Origin: Pseudomonadota bacterium
GTDB taxonomy: Bacteria; Myxococcota_A; Polyangia; Polyangiales; Sandaracinaceae
Reading direction: 5' to 3'
NCBI GenBank assembly: GCA_023427125.1
Contig: JAEZBP010000301.1
Coordinates: forward strand, 1-11,986
Length of the DNA stretch: 11,986 nt
This document shows positions 1 through 7,677 of the stretch, one piece after another (positions within the stretch are counted from its first letter, which is position 1; the number at the start of each line of letters is the position of its first letter). A model generated the notes under the pieces. It was not told where the DNA came from, searched no databases, and saw only the letters and a list, made by a program, of their open reading frames with translations. Made by a program: the position numbers and the translations under genes.

Positions 1-338
1 GCCCCGACCCGCGCGCGCGCCAAGCCCTCGAGGAAGACGACGGCCGAGGGGGCGTCGCCCCGCGTCATCTCCGCGACGCGGTGGACGCGCGCCATGGTCC
101 CGACGTCGTGGATCCCGCCGCGGGCCACCTCGTCGGCGCTCGCGTCACGCTGCCGCACTGCGACGACGATGCCATCGTCGGCGATGCTCGCGAGCGCCTC
201 CACGACGGGCGCTGCGGTGACGGCCACCGCGAGCACCGTACGCGGAAAGAGGACCTGATCCGTCAGCGGAAGGACCGGCACGCCCTCCGGGCTCGCCGCC
301 GCACGGAGCACGTCGCGATCGAACGTCTCGGCCGACAC
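1..338 (-). CDS. LON-domain protein, N-terminal part (Lon protease or stand-alone LON domain), truncated by left edge
   Basis: The 112 visible residues read as a LON substrate-binding domain, the substrate-recognition module of Lon (endopeptidase La) and of short LON-only proteins. The domain signature appears in order: PVLPLTDQVLFP at residues 21-32, the hydrophobic strand VLAVAV at 35-40, IVVAVRQRD at 57-65, VGTMARV at 79-85 and VFLEGLARARV at 101-111. This order and spacing match the start of E. coli Lon. The GTG start at 338-336 has an AGAGGGAG purine tract just upstream. An in-frame TGA about 26 codons further up limits the alternatives; one TTG lies in that stretch. The gene begins 41 nt after the P460 stop, so the two are probably co-transcribed. 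The AAA+ and Ser-Lys protease domains would lie off the window, so full Lon cannot be told from a LON-only protein here. Confidence 0.85.
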   Translation of the reverse strand, partial: MSAETFDRDVLRAAASPEGVPVLPLTDQVLFPRTVLAVAVTAAPVVEALASIADDGIVVAVRQRDASADEVARGGIHDVGTMARVHRVAEMTRGDAPSAVVFLEGLARARVG

Positions 339-379
339 GACTCCCTCTGGTGCACTGCTCGTGCCGCGGGAGCCGCCGA

Positions 380-982
380 TCAACGCAGCGAGAGCGCGGG
401 CGTGAGCACCGAGTCATTCTGCCAGCCTGCGGCGTGGCAGTCGTCGCACACGAGCGGGATCGCGCCGGCGTCGGGCGCGCGCCCCATCGCGGCGTACCCG
501 TGGCCGCTCGGCGGGCCCTCGCCGCGCCAGACGATCGTCGGATCGTCGCTGCCGGGCGCGAAGCGCAGCTCGAAGTACTCCCAGCCGATCGCGCCGTCGC
601 GGTTGAAGGGCACGCCGCGCTTCGCCATCGCGTGGATCGTCCACGCGTCGGGCTCGCCGGACTCGATCGCCTTCACCACGATCGTGCCGACCGGCCAGCG
701 GCGCGAGCCCGCCGGTGCGCCCCGAATCACGTAGATGAACGTCGGCCCCTCCGTCGCGCCGATCGGGATCATCGCGCCCTCGACGCCGTGGCGCTCCCAC
801 TCCCGGAACTCTCGGAAGTCCCGCGCGAACGCGATGAACGAGTCGAGGGTCGCGCCCTCGGCAGCGATCTCCACCGGCGCGATCGGCGGCGATGGACGCG
901 AGCCGATCGCGGTCGCGCCGAGCGTCAGCGCCCCGGTCAATCCCAGCGCACCCAGCAGAACGACGAAGAGCCGTGCGCGCAT
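380..982 (-). CDS. Cytochrome P460-family c-type haem protein
   Basis: This is a 200-residue exported haem protein. Residues 1-4 are basic and 5-27 form a hydrophobic segment (signal peptide or signal anchor), so the mature domain should be periplasmic. The family core follows: RRWPVGTIVVK at 94-104, HAMAK at 117-121, GWEYFEL at 133-139, and a C-terminal haem c site CDDCH at 179-183. One CxxCH near the C-terminus and a precursor of about 200 residues fit cytochrome P460, which in nitrifiers oxidises hydroxylamine and carries a Lys-haem cross-link. Relatives such as cytochrome c'-beta bind NO without that cross-link. Which Lys, if any, could cross-link here cannot be fixed by eye, so activity is open. 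The ATG at 982-980 begins a good signal peptide; longer upstream frames read as non-protein Arg/Gly sequence. No strong Shine-Dalgarno is visible. A LON-domain gene follows 41 nt downstream. Confidence 0.85.
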   Translation of the reverse strand: MRARLFVVLLGALGLTGALTLGATAIGSRPSPPIAPVEIAAEGATLDSFIAFARDFREFREWERHGVEGAMIPIGATEGPTFIYVIRGAPAGSRRWPVGTIVVKAIESGEPDAWTIHAMAKRGVPFNRDGAIGWEYFELRFAPGSDDPTIVWRGEGPPSGHGYAAMGRAPDAGAIPLVCDDCHAAGWQNDSVLTPALSLR

Positions 983-1081
983 CGATGACAGTTCTATCCC
1001 GCACGCGCTCCCGGTGCCCACCCGTGAAGGGCAGCCGCGACCTCGTGTACCATCGAGAACCCTCGTCCCCGGGAGATCACC
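983..1081. promoter_or_regulatory. Divergent intergenic region between P460 and surface-protein genes
   Basis: This 99-nt gap must hold the promoters of both divergent genes. For the plus-strand gene, TACCAT at 1048-1053 matches a -10 box at 4 of 6 positions, and GGGAG about 6 nt before the GTG at 1082 is a clear ribosome binding site. For the minus-strand gene, TAGAAC (996-991) is a 4-of-6 -10 candidate. Neither has a convincing -35 box, so both are weak calls. Confidence 0.3.
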
Positions 1082-3055
1082 GTGCATCTCGCTCGCCCGA
1101 CGCTGCTCATCGCTAGCCTCTGTGCGCTGCTCACTCCGTCGCTGCCGTCATCCCGCGCGTCCGCACAGGCGACCTGCGTCGACGCGATGGGGGACGCATG
1201 CCTGAACGCGCTCACCGCCCTCCGAGGGCCGGACGCGGTCGTCGACGACATCTTTCAGACGAGCGATGGGCGCTACGCGCCGCAGCTCACGTTTGGCACG
1301 TACCTCCGTGGCGCGAACGGGTGCGCGGGCTGGACCGGCTGGGCGGCGAGCCCGGCGGACCCGGCCGCACCGGGGGCGCACGAGCCGATCCGCCGGACCT
1401 TCCTCGACCAGTACATCTGCAACAACGGCCGGCCGCACGACGAGGTCGCCCGATACGCCGACTCGCTCGACTGGTACTGGACGCAGGTCCTCCGCACCAA
1501 CGCGGCCGGCGCCGCCGTACCGGACGGGGCGAGCGGCGACTACGAGCCCTCGCGCGGGCGCATCTACGATCTCGGCGGCGAGGCGAACCGGGTCGTGGTC
1601 TTTCCGATCAGCGATCACGGCCCGCTGCCGTGCGAGTCCTTCGAGTACACGATCTGGCTCTCCAACAACCCCGACGCGATCGAGATCGCCCCGGAGAGCG
1701 CGCCCGATCCCAACAAGTGGAACCTGGCCCGGCTGGTCCGCGTGTTTCGCCAGGGCTGGACGCGCAACCCGTACGCCGAGGGCGCCGCCGATCGCGATCG
1801 ACCCGACCTCGGCACCTTCCTCCGCGACGCTTCGGGCACGTCGGGCGCCGAGGCCGACTCGCTCGTGACCGTCTGGGCGCTCGCGTGCGGGCTCAGCTTC
1901 CGCTACGCCGCGATGCAGGCGGGCAACAACGGCAACCCCGACCCCGCATGCACCTTCCACTCGCAGGATGACGAGCTCGACGCGGTGGCCGGCCTCAACG
2001 AGGACGACACCGCCATCTGCGTCGACGCGGACGGCGACGGACATCGCGACGCCGCGTGCGGCGGCAGCGACTGCGACGACGCCAACCCCGCGCGCCACCC
2101 CGGCGCATTCGAGCGCTGCGACGCGACCGAGGATCTCGACTGCGCCGAGATGCGCGCGTGCCCGGCCGGGACGATCTGCGAGTCGGCGAGCGGCCTCTGC
2201 GTGACGCAGTGCTTCGAGGGTGGGTGCGCGACCGGCCTCTCGTGCGTCGACGGCGCGTGCGTCGAGTCGGCCTGCGCGCTCCGGCCCGAGCCCTGCCCGA
2301 GCGGCACGCTCTGCCGCGAGGGTGAGTGCGTGGCGCCTTGCGACGGAGTCGTGTGCCCGGCAGGCGAGCGCTGCACGGGCGGCGCGTGCATCGATCCGTG
2401 CGAGGGCGTCCTCTGCCCGACCAACCAGGTCTGCGTCGCGCGCGATCCCTCCGCGCTCACGCTCTGCGGCCCCTCGTGCAACTGCACCGAGCTCGCCGCG
2501 CCGCTCTGTCCGACCGGCGCCGCGTGCGACGTGCGGGCCGACTCCGAGACCGCCGGGCGCTGCGTCGACCCCGGCTGCGAGACCGCCACCTGCGGCCCCG
2601 GCGAGGTCTGCACCGCCGGCACCTGCGTCGACGGCTGCGCTGGGGTGATGTGCCCGCGCGCGCAGATCTGCATCGACGGCGCGTGCGTCACCGATCGCTG
2701 CGCGAGCGTCGTCTGCCCGGGCACCCAGGTCTGCCGCGACGGAGAGTGCTTCGACGCGTGCGTCGGCGTCTCCTGCGGCGCCGGGCAGATCTGCCGGGAC
2801 GGCGCGTGCATCGCCGATTCCTGCTTCGGCGTCTCCTGCTCGGAGGGCCAGCGGTGCGTCGCCGGCAGGTGCATCGCCGACGGAACGATCGACGCCGGCG
2901 GCATGCGCCGCGACGCAGGCGGTCAGCGCGACGCGGGCCGGGGCACGGTCACGGACGGCGCCTGCGGCTGCCGCGCGGTGGGCGTGAGCTCGAGCGCGCC
3001 CCTCGGCCTCTTCGCCCTCGCGCTGCTCCTCGTCGCGCGTCGCCGCGCGCGCTGA
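1082..3055 (+). CDS. MYXO-CTERM surface protein with MopE-type metal-binding motif and Cys-rich repeats
   Basis: This 657-residue protein is predicted to be exported and anchored on the cell surface. The GTG start has GGGAG about 6 nt upstream. Residues 1-30 are a signal peptide ending ASAQA. Residues 31-313 form a globular region I cannot assign, with clustered Trp/Tyr and motifs such as GRIYDLGGEANRVVVFP. Residues 315-355 carry the MopE-type motif: DADGDG at 315-320, then DCDD and a closing Cys pair, probably calcium binding. Residues 360-597 hold about 11 Cys-rich modules, followed by a DAGG-rich linker (about 600-627). The end is CGCRAVG from C628, a hydrophobic helix at about 637-652 and the tail ARRRAR. 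This matches the MYXO-CTERM sorting signal, known to be processed by myxosortase, an intramembrane protease. Adhesion, matrix or predation roles are guesses. It converges on the NtrC-type gene with 24 nt between stops. Confidence 0.88.
   Translation: MHLARPTLLIASLCALLTPSLPSSRASAQATCVDAMGDACLNALTALRGPDAVVDDIFQTSDGRYAPQLTFGTYLRGANGCAGWTGWAASPADPAAPGAHEPIRRTFLDQYICNNGRPHDEVARYADSLDWYWTQVLRTNAAGAAVPDGASGDYEPSRGRIYDLGGEANRVVVFPISDHGPLPCESFEYTIWLSNNPDAIEIAPESAPDPNKWNLARLVRVFRQGWTRNPYAEGAADRDRPDLGTFLRDASGTSGAEADSLVTVWALACGLSFRYAAMQAGNNGNPDPACTFHSQDDELDAVAGLNEDDTAICVDADGDGHRDAACGGSDCDDANPARHPGAFERCDATEDLDCAEMRACPAGTICESASGLCVTQCFEGGCATGLSCVDGACVESACALRPEPCPSGTLCREGECVAPCDGVVCPAGERCTGGACIDPCEGVLCPTNQVCVARDPSALTLCGPSCNCTELAAPLCPTGAACDVRADSETAGRCVDPGCETATCGPGEVCTAGTCVDGCAGVMCPRAQICIDGACVTDRCASVVCPGTQVCRDGECFDACVGVSCGAGQICRDGACIADSCFGVSCSEGQRCVAGRCIADGTIDAGGMRRDAGGQRDAGRGTVTDGACGCRAVGVSSSAPLGLFALALLLVARRRAR
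2159..2872 (+). repeat. Cys-rich tandem repeat array inside the surface-protein gene (about 11 modules)
   Basis: The array encodes residues 360-597. The common module is C-x5-C-x4-C-x3/4-C-x4, with recurrent local text such as GQICRDGACI and GEVCTAGTCV. Two modules in the middle, about residues 455-500, are expanded by inserts with extra Cys. DNA copies have diverged, so the array looks old rather than freshly duplicated. It is EGF-like in appearance but does not keep a strict EGF spacing. Confidence 0.75.
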
Positions 3056-3079
3056 CCCATCGCTGCAACATCGCGGAGC

Positions 3080-4498
<1,419 letters not shown>

Positions 4499-4645
4499 GG
4501 TCGCGTTGGGGCTCGGTACTACACCGGACCGCGACGTGGGCCCAGCGACTTCGGCGCAGCAGTCGCGGCGCCTCGCCCCGTCATGGTTCGGTCACCGGTG
4601 CGAAAAGGGTTGCGCACCGTCGCTGCTGGTAATACCTCTTCGAGA

Positions 4646-4668
4646 CCAGAACTGGCTAAGCCACTGGC
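4646..4668. promoter_or_regulatory. Overlapping short dyads and ACTGGC direct repeat before the small-subunit gene
   Basis: CCAG-AA-CTGG (4646-4655) overlaps TGGCT-A-AGCCA (4653-4663). ACTGGC occurs at 4651-4656 and again at 4663-4668, 12 bp apart. The cluster ends one base before the GGGAGG ribosome binding site (4669-4674). It lies in a locally AT-richer stretch between the divergent regulator and the GMC operon. A regulator-binding site is possible but unproven. Confidence 0.3.
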
Positions 4669-4679
4669 GGGAGGCGGCG

Positions 4680-5120
4680 ATGACCGGAGTCGAGCAGAGG
4701 TGGACGGGGCTTGTTTTGTCGAGCTTTTCAGGCTCGACGGAGGGCTTCACGGTGGTGGAGGGCCCTCTCTCGGAGGGCAAGGTCGACTACGTGGCGGCGG
4801 CCACCTGCTTCGCGGGCGCGGCGAGCGAGAAGGCCCGGCTCGGCTTCCGCGTCGCGGTGCTGCTCGCGTGGACCGCGCCGCTCTGGCTCGGGCGGCGCTT
4901 CGCCGTCATGGGGAGCCTCGGCGCCGAGGAGCGGAGCGCGGTGCTCGACGCGATGTCGAGGCATCGCTTCTTCGTCGTCCGCGAGCTCTGCCTCTTGCTG
5001 AAGCTCATCGCGTGCATGGCGATCTTCCGCTCGCCGGCGGCGCGCGTCCGCTCGGGCTTCGATCGGCCCGCGGCCGAGAAGCGGGCGCTCTCGGTCATCG
5101 GTCGCGAGGTGGCGGCGTGA
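4680..5120 (+). CDS. Small hydrophobic protein, probable partner subunit of the GMC oxidoreductase
   Basis: From the ATG at 4680 the protein has 146 residues. Two hydrophobic stretches stand out, LGFRVAVLLAWTAPLWL and FFVVRELCLLLKLIACMAIF, separated by a charged helix (GAEERSAVLDAMSRHR). This pattern of a hydrophobic helix, an RxxxLxxM-type helix and a second hydrophobic helix resembles the N-terminal extension of long-chain alcohol oxidases, here encoded as a separate gene. That link is inference from layout, and no catalytic motif is visible. The stop (TGA 5118-5120) overlaps the ATG of the GMC gene by one base, implying coupled translation. Two starts compete: ATG 4680 with GGGAGG 5 nt upstream, and GTG 4752 with GGAGGG (4739-4744) 7 nt upstream, giving 122 residues. 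The first 24 codons use codons rare elsewhere here (CTT GTT TTG, TTT TCA), which favours the shorter form or a recently changed 5' end. Confidence 0.75.
   Translation: MTGVEQRWTGLVLSSFSGSTEGFTVVEGPLSEGKVDYVAAATCFAGAASEKARLGFRVAVLLAWTAPLWLGRRFAVMGSLGAEERSAVLDAMSRHRFFVVRELCLLLKLIACMAIFRSPAARVRSGFDRPAAEKRALSVIGREVAA
4718..4738 (+). promoter_or_regulatory. Stem-loop just before the alternative start of the small-subunit gene
   Basis: Perfect 7-bp arms GTCGAGC (4718-4724) and GCTCGAC (4732-4738) flank a 7-nt loop TTTTCAG. The GGAGGG ribosome binding site for the GTG at 4752 starts immediately after the second arm. No T-run follows on either strand, so it is not a typical intrinsic terminator. It could be an operator or an RNA element gating translation, or simply part of the coding sequence if the ATG at 4680 is used. 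Confidence 0.35.
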
Positions 5121-6589
5121 TGGCTCGCGTGAGGGACAGGGACGAGACCGACTTCGTGATCGTCGGCACCGGCGCGGGCGGCGCGACCGCGGCGCGCGTG
5201 CTGTCCGAGGCGGGCTTCGAGCTCGCGCTGGTCGAGGAGGGCGCGTACCTCGCTCCCGAGGATCGGCCGCGCGAGCTGATCGACGCGATGGCGCGCTCGT
5301 TCCGCGGGATGGCCACGCTCGCGACCGACAGCACCGTCCCGATGCCGCTCTTGCAGGGGCGCTGCGTCGGAGGAAGCACCGCGATCAACTCGGGCATCAT
5401 CTGGCGGATGCCCGAGGACGTGCGCGAGGACTGGCGCGCGCGCTTCGGGCTCGATGCGCTGGTCGGCGAGCGGCTCGATCGCGCGTTCGCGCGCATCGAA
5501 GAGGAGCTCTCGATCGGGCCGACGGATCCGAGCATCGCCGGCGAGCACAACCTCCTGATGCAGCGCGCCGCCGAGCGCCTCGGCCTGCCGGGCCGGGTGA
5601 TCCGTCGCAACGCGCCGGGCTGCAAGGGCAGCCAGCGCTGCCTGCAGGGCTGCCCGAACGCCGCGCGCCAGAGCATGGAGGTGAGCTACGTGCCGCGCGC
5701 GCTCGGCCACGGCGCGCGCCTCCACACCAACGCGAAGGTCGAGCGGGTGATCTTCGAGGGCGATCGCGCGGTGGGTGTGCGCGCAGGCGGGCTCGAGATC
5801 CGCGCGCGGCGAGGGGTCATCGTCGCGGCGAGCGCGATCTGGACGCCCCTGTTGCTTCGCCGGAGCGGCGTGCGACACGCGCAGCTCGGCGAGCGCTTCC
5901 AGGCGCACCCGGGCGCGGCGATGGTCGGAGCGTTCGAGGAGCCGGTGCACATGGGCTTCGGCGCCTCGCAGGGGTACGAGGTCCCGATGCGCGATCGGGG
6001 GTTCAAGCTCGAGGCGCTCGCGCTGCCGCCCGACATGCTCGCGGCGCGCCTGCCCGGCGCGGGGCGCGAGTGGCAGAAGCGCGTGGCGCGGCTCGGCCAC
6101 TACGCGCAGTGGGGAGGGCTCGTGCGGATGGAGGCGAAGGGGCGCGTGAAGCGCGGGCTCTTCGACGGAGTGTCGGTGCGCTTCGAGCCGACCGCGCGCG
6201 ATCTCGCGGTGCTGAAGGAGGCGCTCTTGCTCACCGGGCGGATGATGTTCGCGGCGGGCGCGCACGAGGTCTACCCGGGGATCGTGGGGCTGCCGGAGAT
6301 CGTGCGGAGCGAGGACGAGCTCCGGGCGCTCGAGGGCATGACGCTGCGCCGAAAGGACGTGCACCTCGTGGCGTCGCACCTCTTCGGCACCGCGTGCGCG
6401 TCGCGCGATCCGAAGGCCGGCGTGGTCGACGAGCACCTCGCGGTGCGCGGCGCGCGCGGGCTCTACGTGATGGACGCGAGCGTCTTCCCGACCAACCTCG
6501 GCGTGAACCCGCAGCACTCGATCATGGGCGTGGTGCACGCCGCCGCCGAGGCGCTGGCCGAGCGCGAGAGCGAGCGCGCCGCCGCCTGA
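5120..6589 (+). CDS. GMC-family FAD-dependent oxidoreductase (long-chain alcohol oxidase type)
   Basis: This 489-residue protein belongs to the glucose-methanol-choline oxidoreductases, which use FAD to oxidise alcohols. The N-terminal Rossmann motif VGTGAGG is at 15-21, with E40 (LVEEG) in place to bind the FAD ribose. GGSTAINSGI at 84-93 is the second FAD-contact region. A Cys cluster CKGSQRCLQGC at 168-178 is typical of the long-chain alcohol oxidase/dehydrogenase branch. The C-terminal signature has H420 in SHLFGT, GVVDEHLAVRG at 435-444, LYVMDASVFP at 448-457 and NPQHSI at 463-468. H420 and N463 are the likely catalytic pair by analogy with other GMC enzymes. There is no signal peptide, so it is cytoplasmic or held at the membrane by the upstream partner. 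GAGG lies 10 nt before the ATG. Substrate is unknown; fatty alcohols or sterol-like alcohols are reasonable guesses. Confidence 0.92.
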   Translation: MARVRDRDETDFVIVGTGAGGATAARVLSEAGFELALVEEGAYLAPEDRPRELIDAMARSFRGMATLATDSTVPMPLLQGRCVGGSTAINSGIIWRMPEDVREDWRARFGLDALVGERLDRAFARIEEELSIGPTDPSIAGEHNLLMQRAAERLGLPGRVIRRNAPGCKGSQRCLQGCPNAARQSMEVSYVPRALGHGARLHTNAKVERVIFEGDRAVGVRAGGLEIRARRGVIVAASAIWTPLLLRRSGVRHAQLGERFQAHPGAAMVGAFEEPVHMGFGASQGYEVPMRDRGFKLEALALPPDMLAARLPGAGREWQKRVARLGHYAQWGGLVRMEAKGRVKRGLFDGVSVRFEPTARDLAVLKEALLLTGRMMFAAGAHEVYPGIVGLPEIVRSEDELRALEGMTLRRKDVHLVASHLFGTACASRDPKAGVVDEHLAVRGARGLYVMDASVFPTNLGVNPQHSIMGVVHAAAEALAERESERAAA

Positions 6590-6628
6590 TCGCCATACCG
6601 TATCGTGCCGCGATCGCGCTCGCCGTGA

Positions 6629-7474
6629 CTACCGGCACTCCGGCGGGACCGCTTGTCCGTCCGTCGAGAGCAGGAAGGCGGCCGAGCCGATCATCTGCTG
6701 GCAGGACTGCTCGCCGTTGGCGGTGGTCCGCAAGAGCGGGACGGTGCTGCACATCCCGCGGAGGCGCTCGGTCGTGCCGGCCGGCGTCGCGCAGCAGCGC
6801 GCGAAACGATCGCACGCACCGGCGGCCGGTGTGCTCGGCGGAGGGCTCGTGCCCGGGGTGATCGTCGTCTGCACAGCCGAGCCGCATCCTCCGGGCACCT
6901 GCACGGTCTGACCGCCGGCGACCAGCGTCGCGGACGTGATCTCCCACGGGCCTCCGCGCTGGACGGCGCTGTACGAGTAGGTGCCGCGTCCGCTCGAGCC
7001 CTCGACCGCGAACGACCACTGGGCGCTGCCGTAGGAGCCGCCCGAGCTCGACTCGCCGGTGTGCATCCCGACCCACGCCGCGTCGATCTCCGTCCCGAGC
7101 AGCGCCTGTGCGCGAGGGCACTCGCGCAGCGCGTCGAGCGCGACCTGATGGCTGTCGTCGATGGACGAGCACGCGCGCGGGCAGAAGATGAAGACCATCG
7201 GGAGCAGCGTGGACAGCAAGATCGTCGGCCCCATGAAGAGGACTCGGAGCAGGCCCGATCGCGATCGCTGCGGCGCGATCGGCGGGTACGCGGGCATCGC
7301 CGGCGCGGGCTGCGCTTGGAAGGGCGCGGGGCCGGAGGTCGCAGCGCCGAAGCCGCCGATCTGGAAGCGCAGCCCGCAGCGCGTGCACCTCGCCCACTGG
7401 AGCCCATCGACCGTCGGATAGGCGGTCGCGATCGCGTCGACACAGTTGGGACACTTCGCTTGGCTCACGCCCAC
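6629..7474 (-). CDS. Zinc-ribbon / membrane helix / Coa1-like domain protein with Cys-rich tail
   Basis: This 281-residue protein starts at GTG 7474, with a second in-frame GTG at 7468; neither has a strong ribosome binding site. An N-terminal zinc ribbon has Cys pairs C8/C11 and C30/C33, like the MJ0042 type. A Pro/Ala/Gln linker (about 44-70) leads to one membrane helix at about 74-98. Residues about 122-192 resemble the Coa1/Tim21-type domain: LLGTEIDAAW, then SAQWSFAVEGSSGRGTYSYSA, then GPWEITSATLVAGG. The tail from about 196 has many Cys (CDRFARCC, GMC, QSC, final EC) in a pattern suited to a small disulphide-bonded domain. Topology is probably a cytoplasmic ribbon and an exported Coa1 and tail. 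Coa1 helps cytochrome oxidase assembly in mitochondria, but no oxidase gene is near, so that role should not be carried over. It converges on the GMC gene with 39 nt between stops and is the only gene here ending in TAG. Confidence 0.75.
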   Translation of the reverse strand: MGVSQAKCPNCVDAIATAYPTVDGLQWARCTRCGLRFQIGGFGAATSGPAPFQAQPAPAMPAYPPIAPQRSRSGLLRVLFMGPTILLSTLLPMVFIFCPRACSSIDDSHQVALDALRECPRAQALLGTEIDAAWVGMHTGESSSGGSYGSAQWSFAVEGSSGRGTYSYSAVQRGGPWEITSATLVAGGQTVQVPGGCGSAVQTTITPGTSPPPSTPAAGACDRFARCCATPAGTTERLRGMCSTVPLLRTTANGEQSCQQMIGSAAFLLSTDGQAVPPECR

Positions 7475-7677
7475 TCACTCTACCGGAGCGGGCGCGCCCA
7501 GTCTGCTCGGCGCCGGATCGGATCGACGGCCCACTGTTCAAGGGCCGGGTCGCAAGATCTGGCATAGGCCGGAGGTCACCCTGCGAGCGTCCATCACACG
7601 ACGACCGATCCGCGGGGCACGCTCGGTGCACCGGCCGCGCCCGCGCCTATCGAACGGAGTCAGGCGGCGACGGCAAC
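7475..7677. promoter_or_regulatory. Divergent intergenic region, longest gene-free stretch
   Basis: These 203 nt separate the zinc-ribbon/Coa1 gene from the DUF421 gene and must hold both promoters. One small dyad is visible: CGGCCC (7527-7532) and GGGCCG (7542-7547) around a 9-nt loop. I see no convincing -10/-35 pair, sigma-54 site or small gene. Confidence 0.3.

Noticed and set aside
1003..1020. Sigma-54-like GG-N10-GC upstream of P460 on the minus strand (GGGCAC near 1020-1015)
   Set aside because: The -12 part reads GCGC instead of TTGC. A GG-N10-GC match is expected often by chance in DNA this GC-rich.
983..1087. 35-residue extension of the P460 protein upstream of the chosen ATG
   Set aside because: The extension is Gly/Arg-rich, lacks protein character and would cover the divergent promoter region. 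The ATG at 982 gives a proper signal peptide.
2159..2872. EGF-like domains in the surface protein
   Set aside because: Cys spacing is C-x5-C-x4-C-x3/4-C-x4 throughout and lacks the longer fixed EGF loops, so I call it only a Cys-rich repeat.
1148..2904. Long minus-strand frames opposite the surface protein (one Ser/Thr/Gln/Pro-rich and repeat-like)
   Set aside because: Their apparent repeats are the antisense image of the Cys-module repeats. The plus-strand frame has signal peptide, metal motif and sorting signal.
4718..4738. Stem-loop as a rho-independent terminator
   Set aside because: No T-run follows the stem on either strand, and it lies at the start of a gene rather than after one.
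4787..6538. 583-codon open frame on the minus strand opposite the GMC gene
   Set aside because: The translation is His/Arg/Ala-rich with no domain pattern and is fully antisense to a gene with clear FAD and catalytic motifs.
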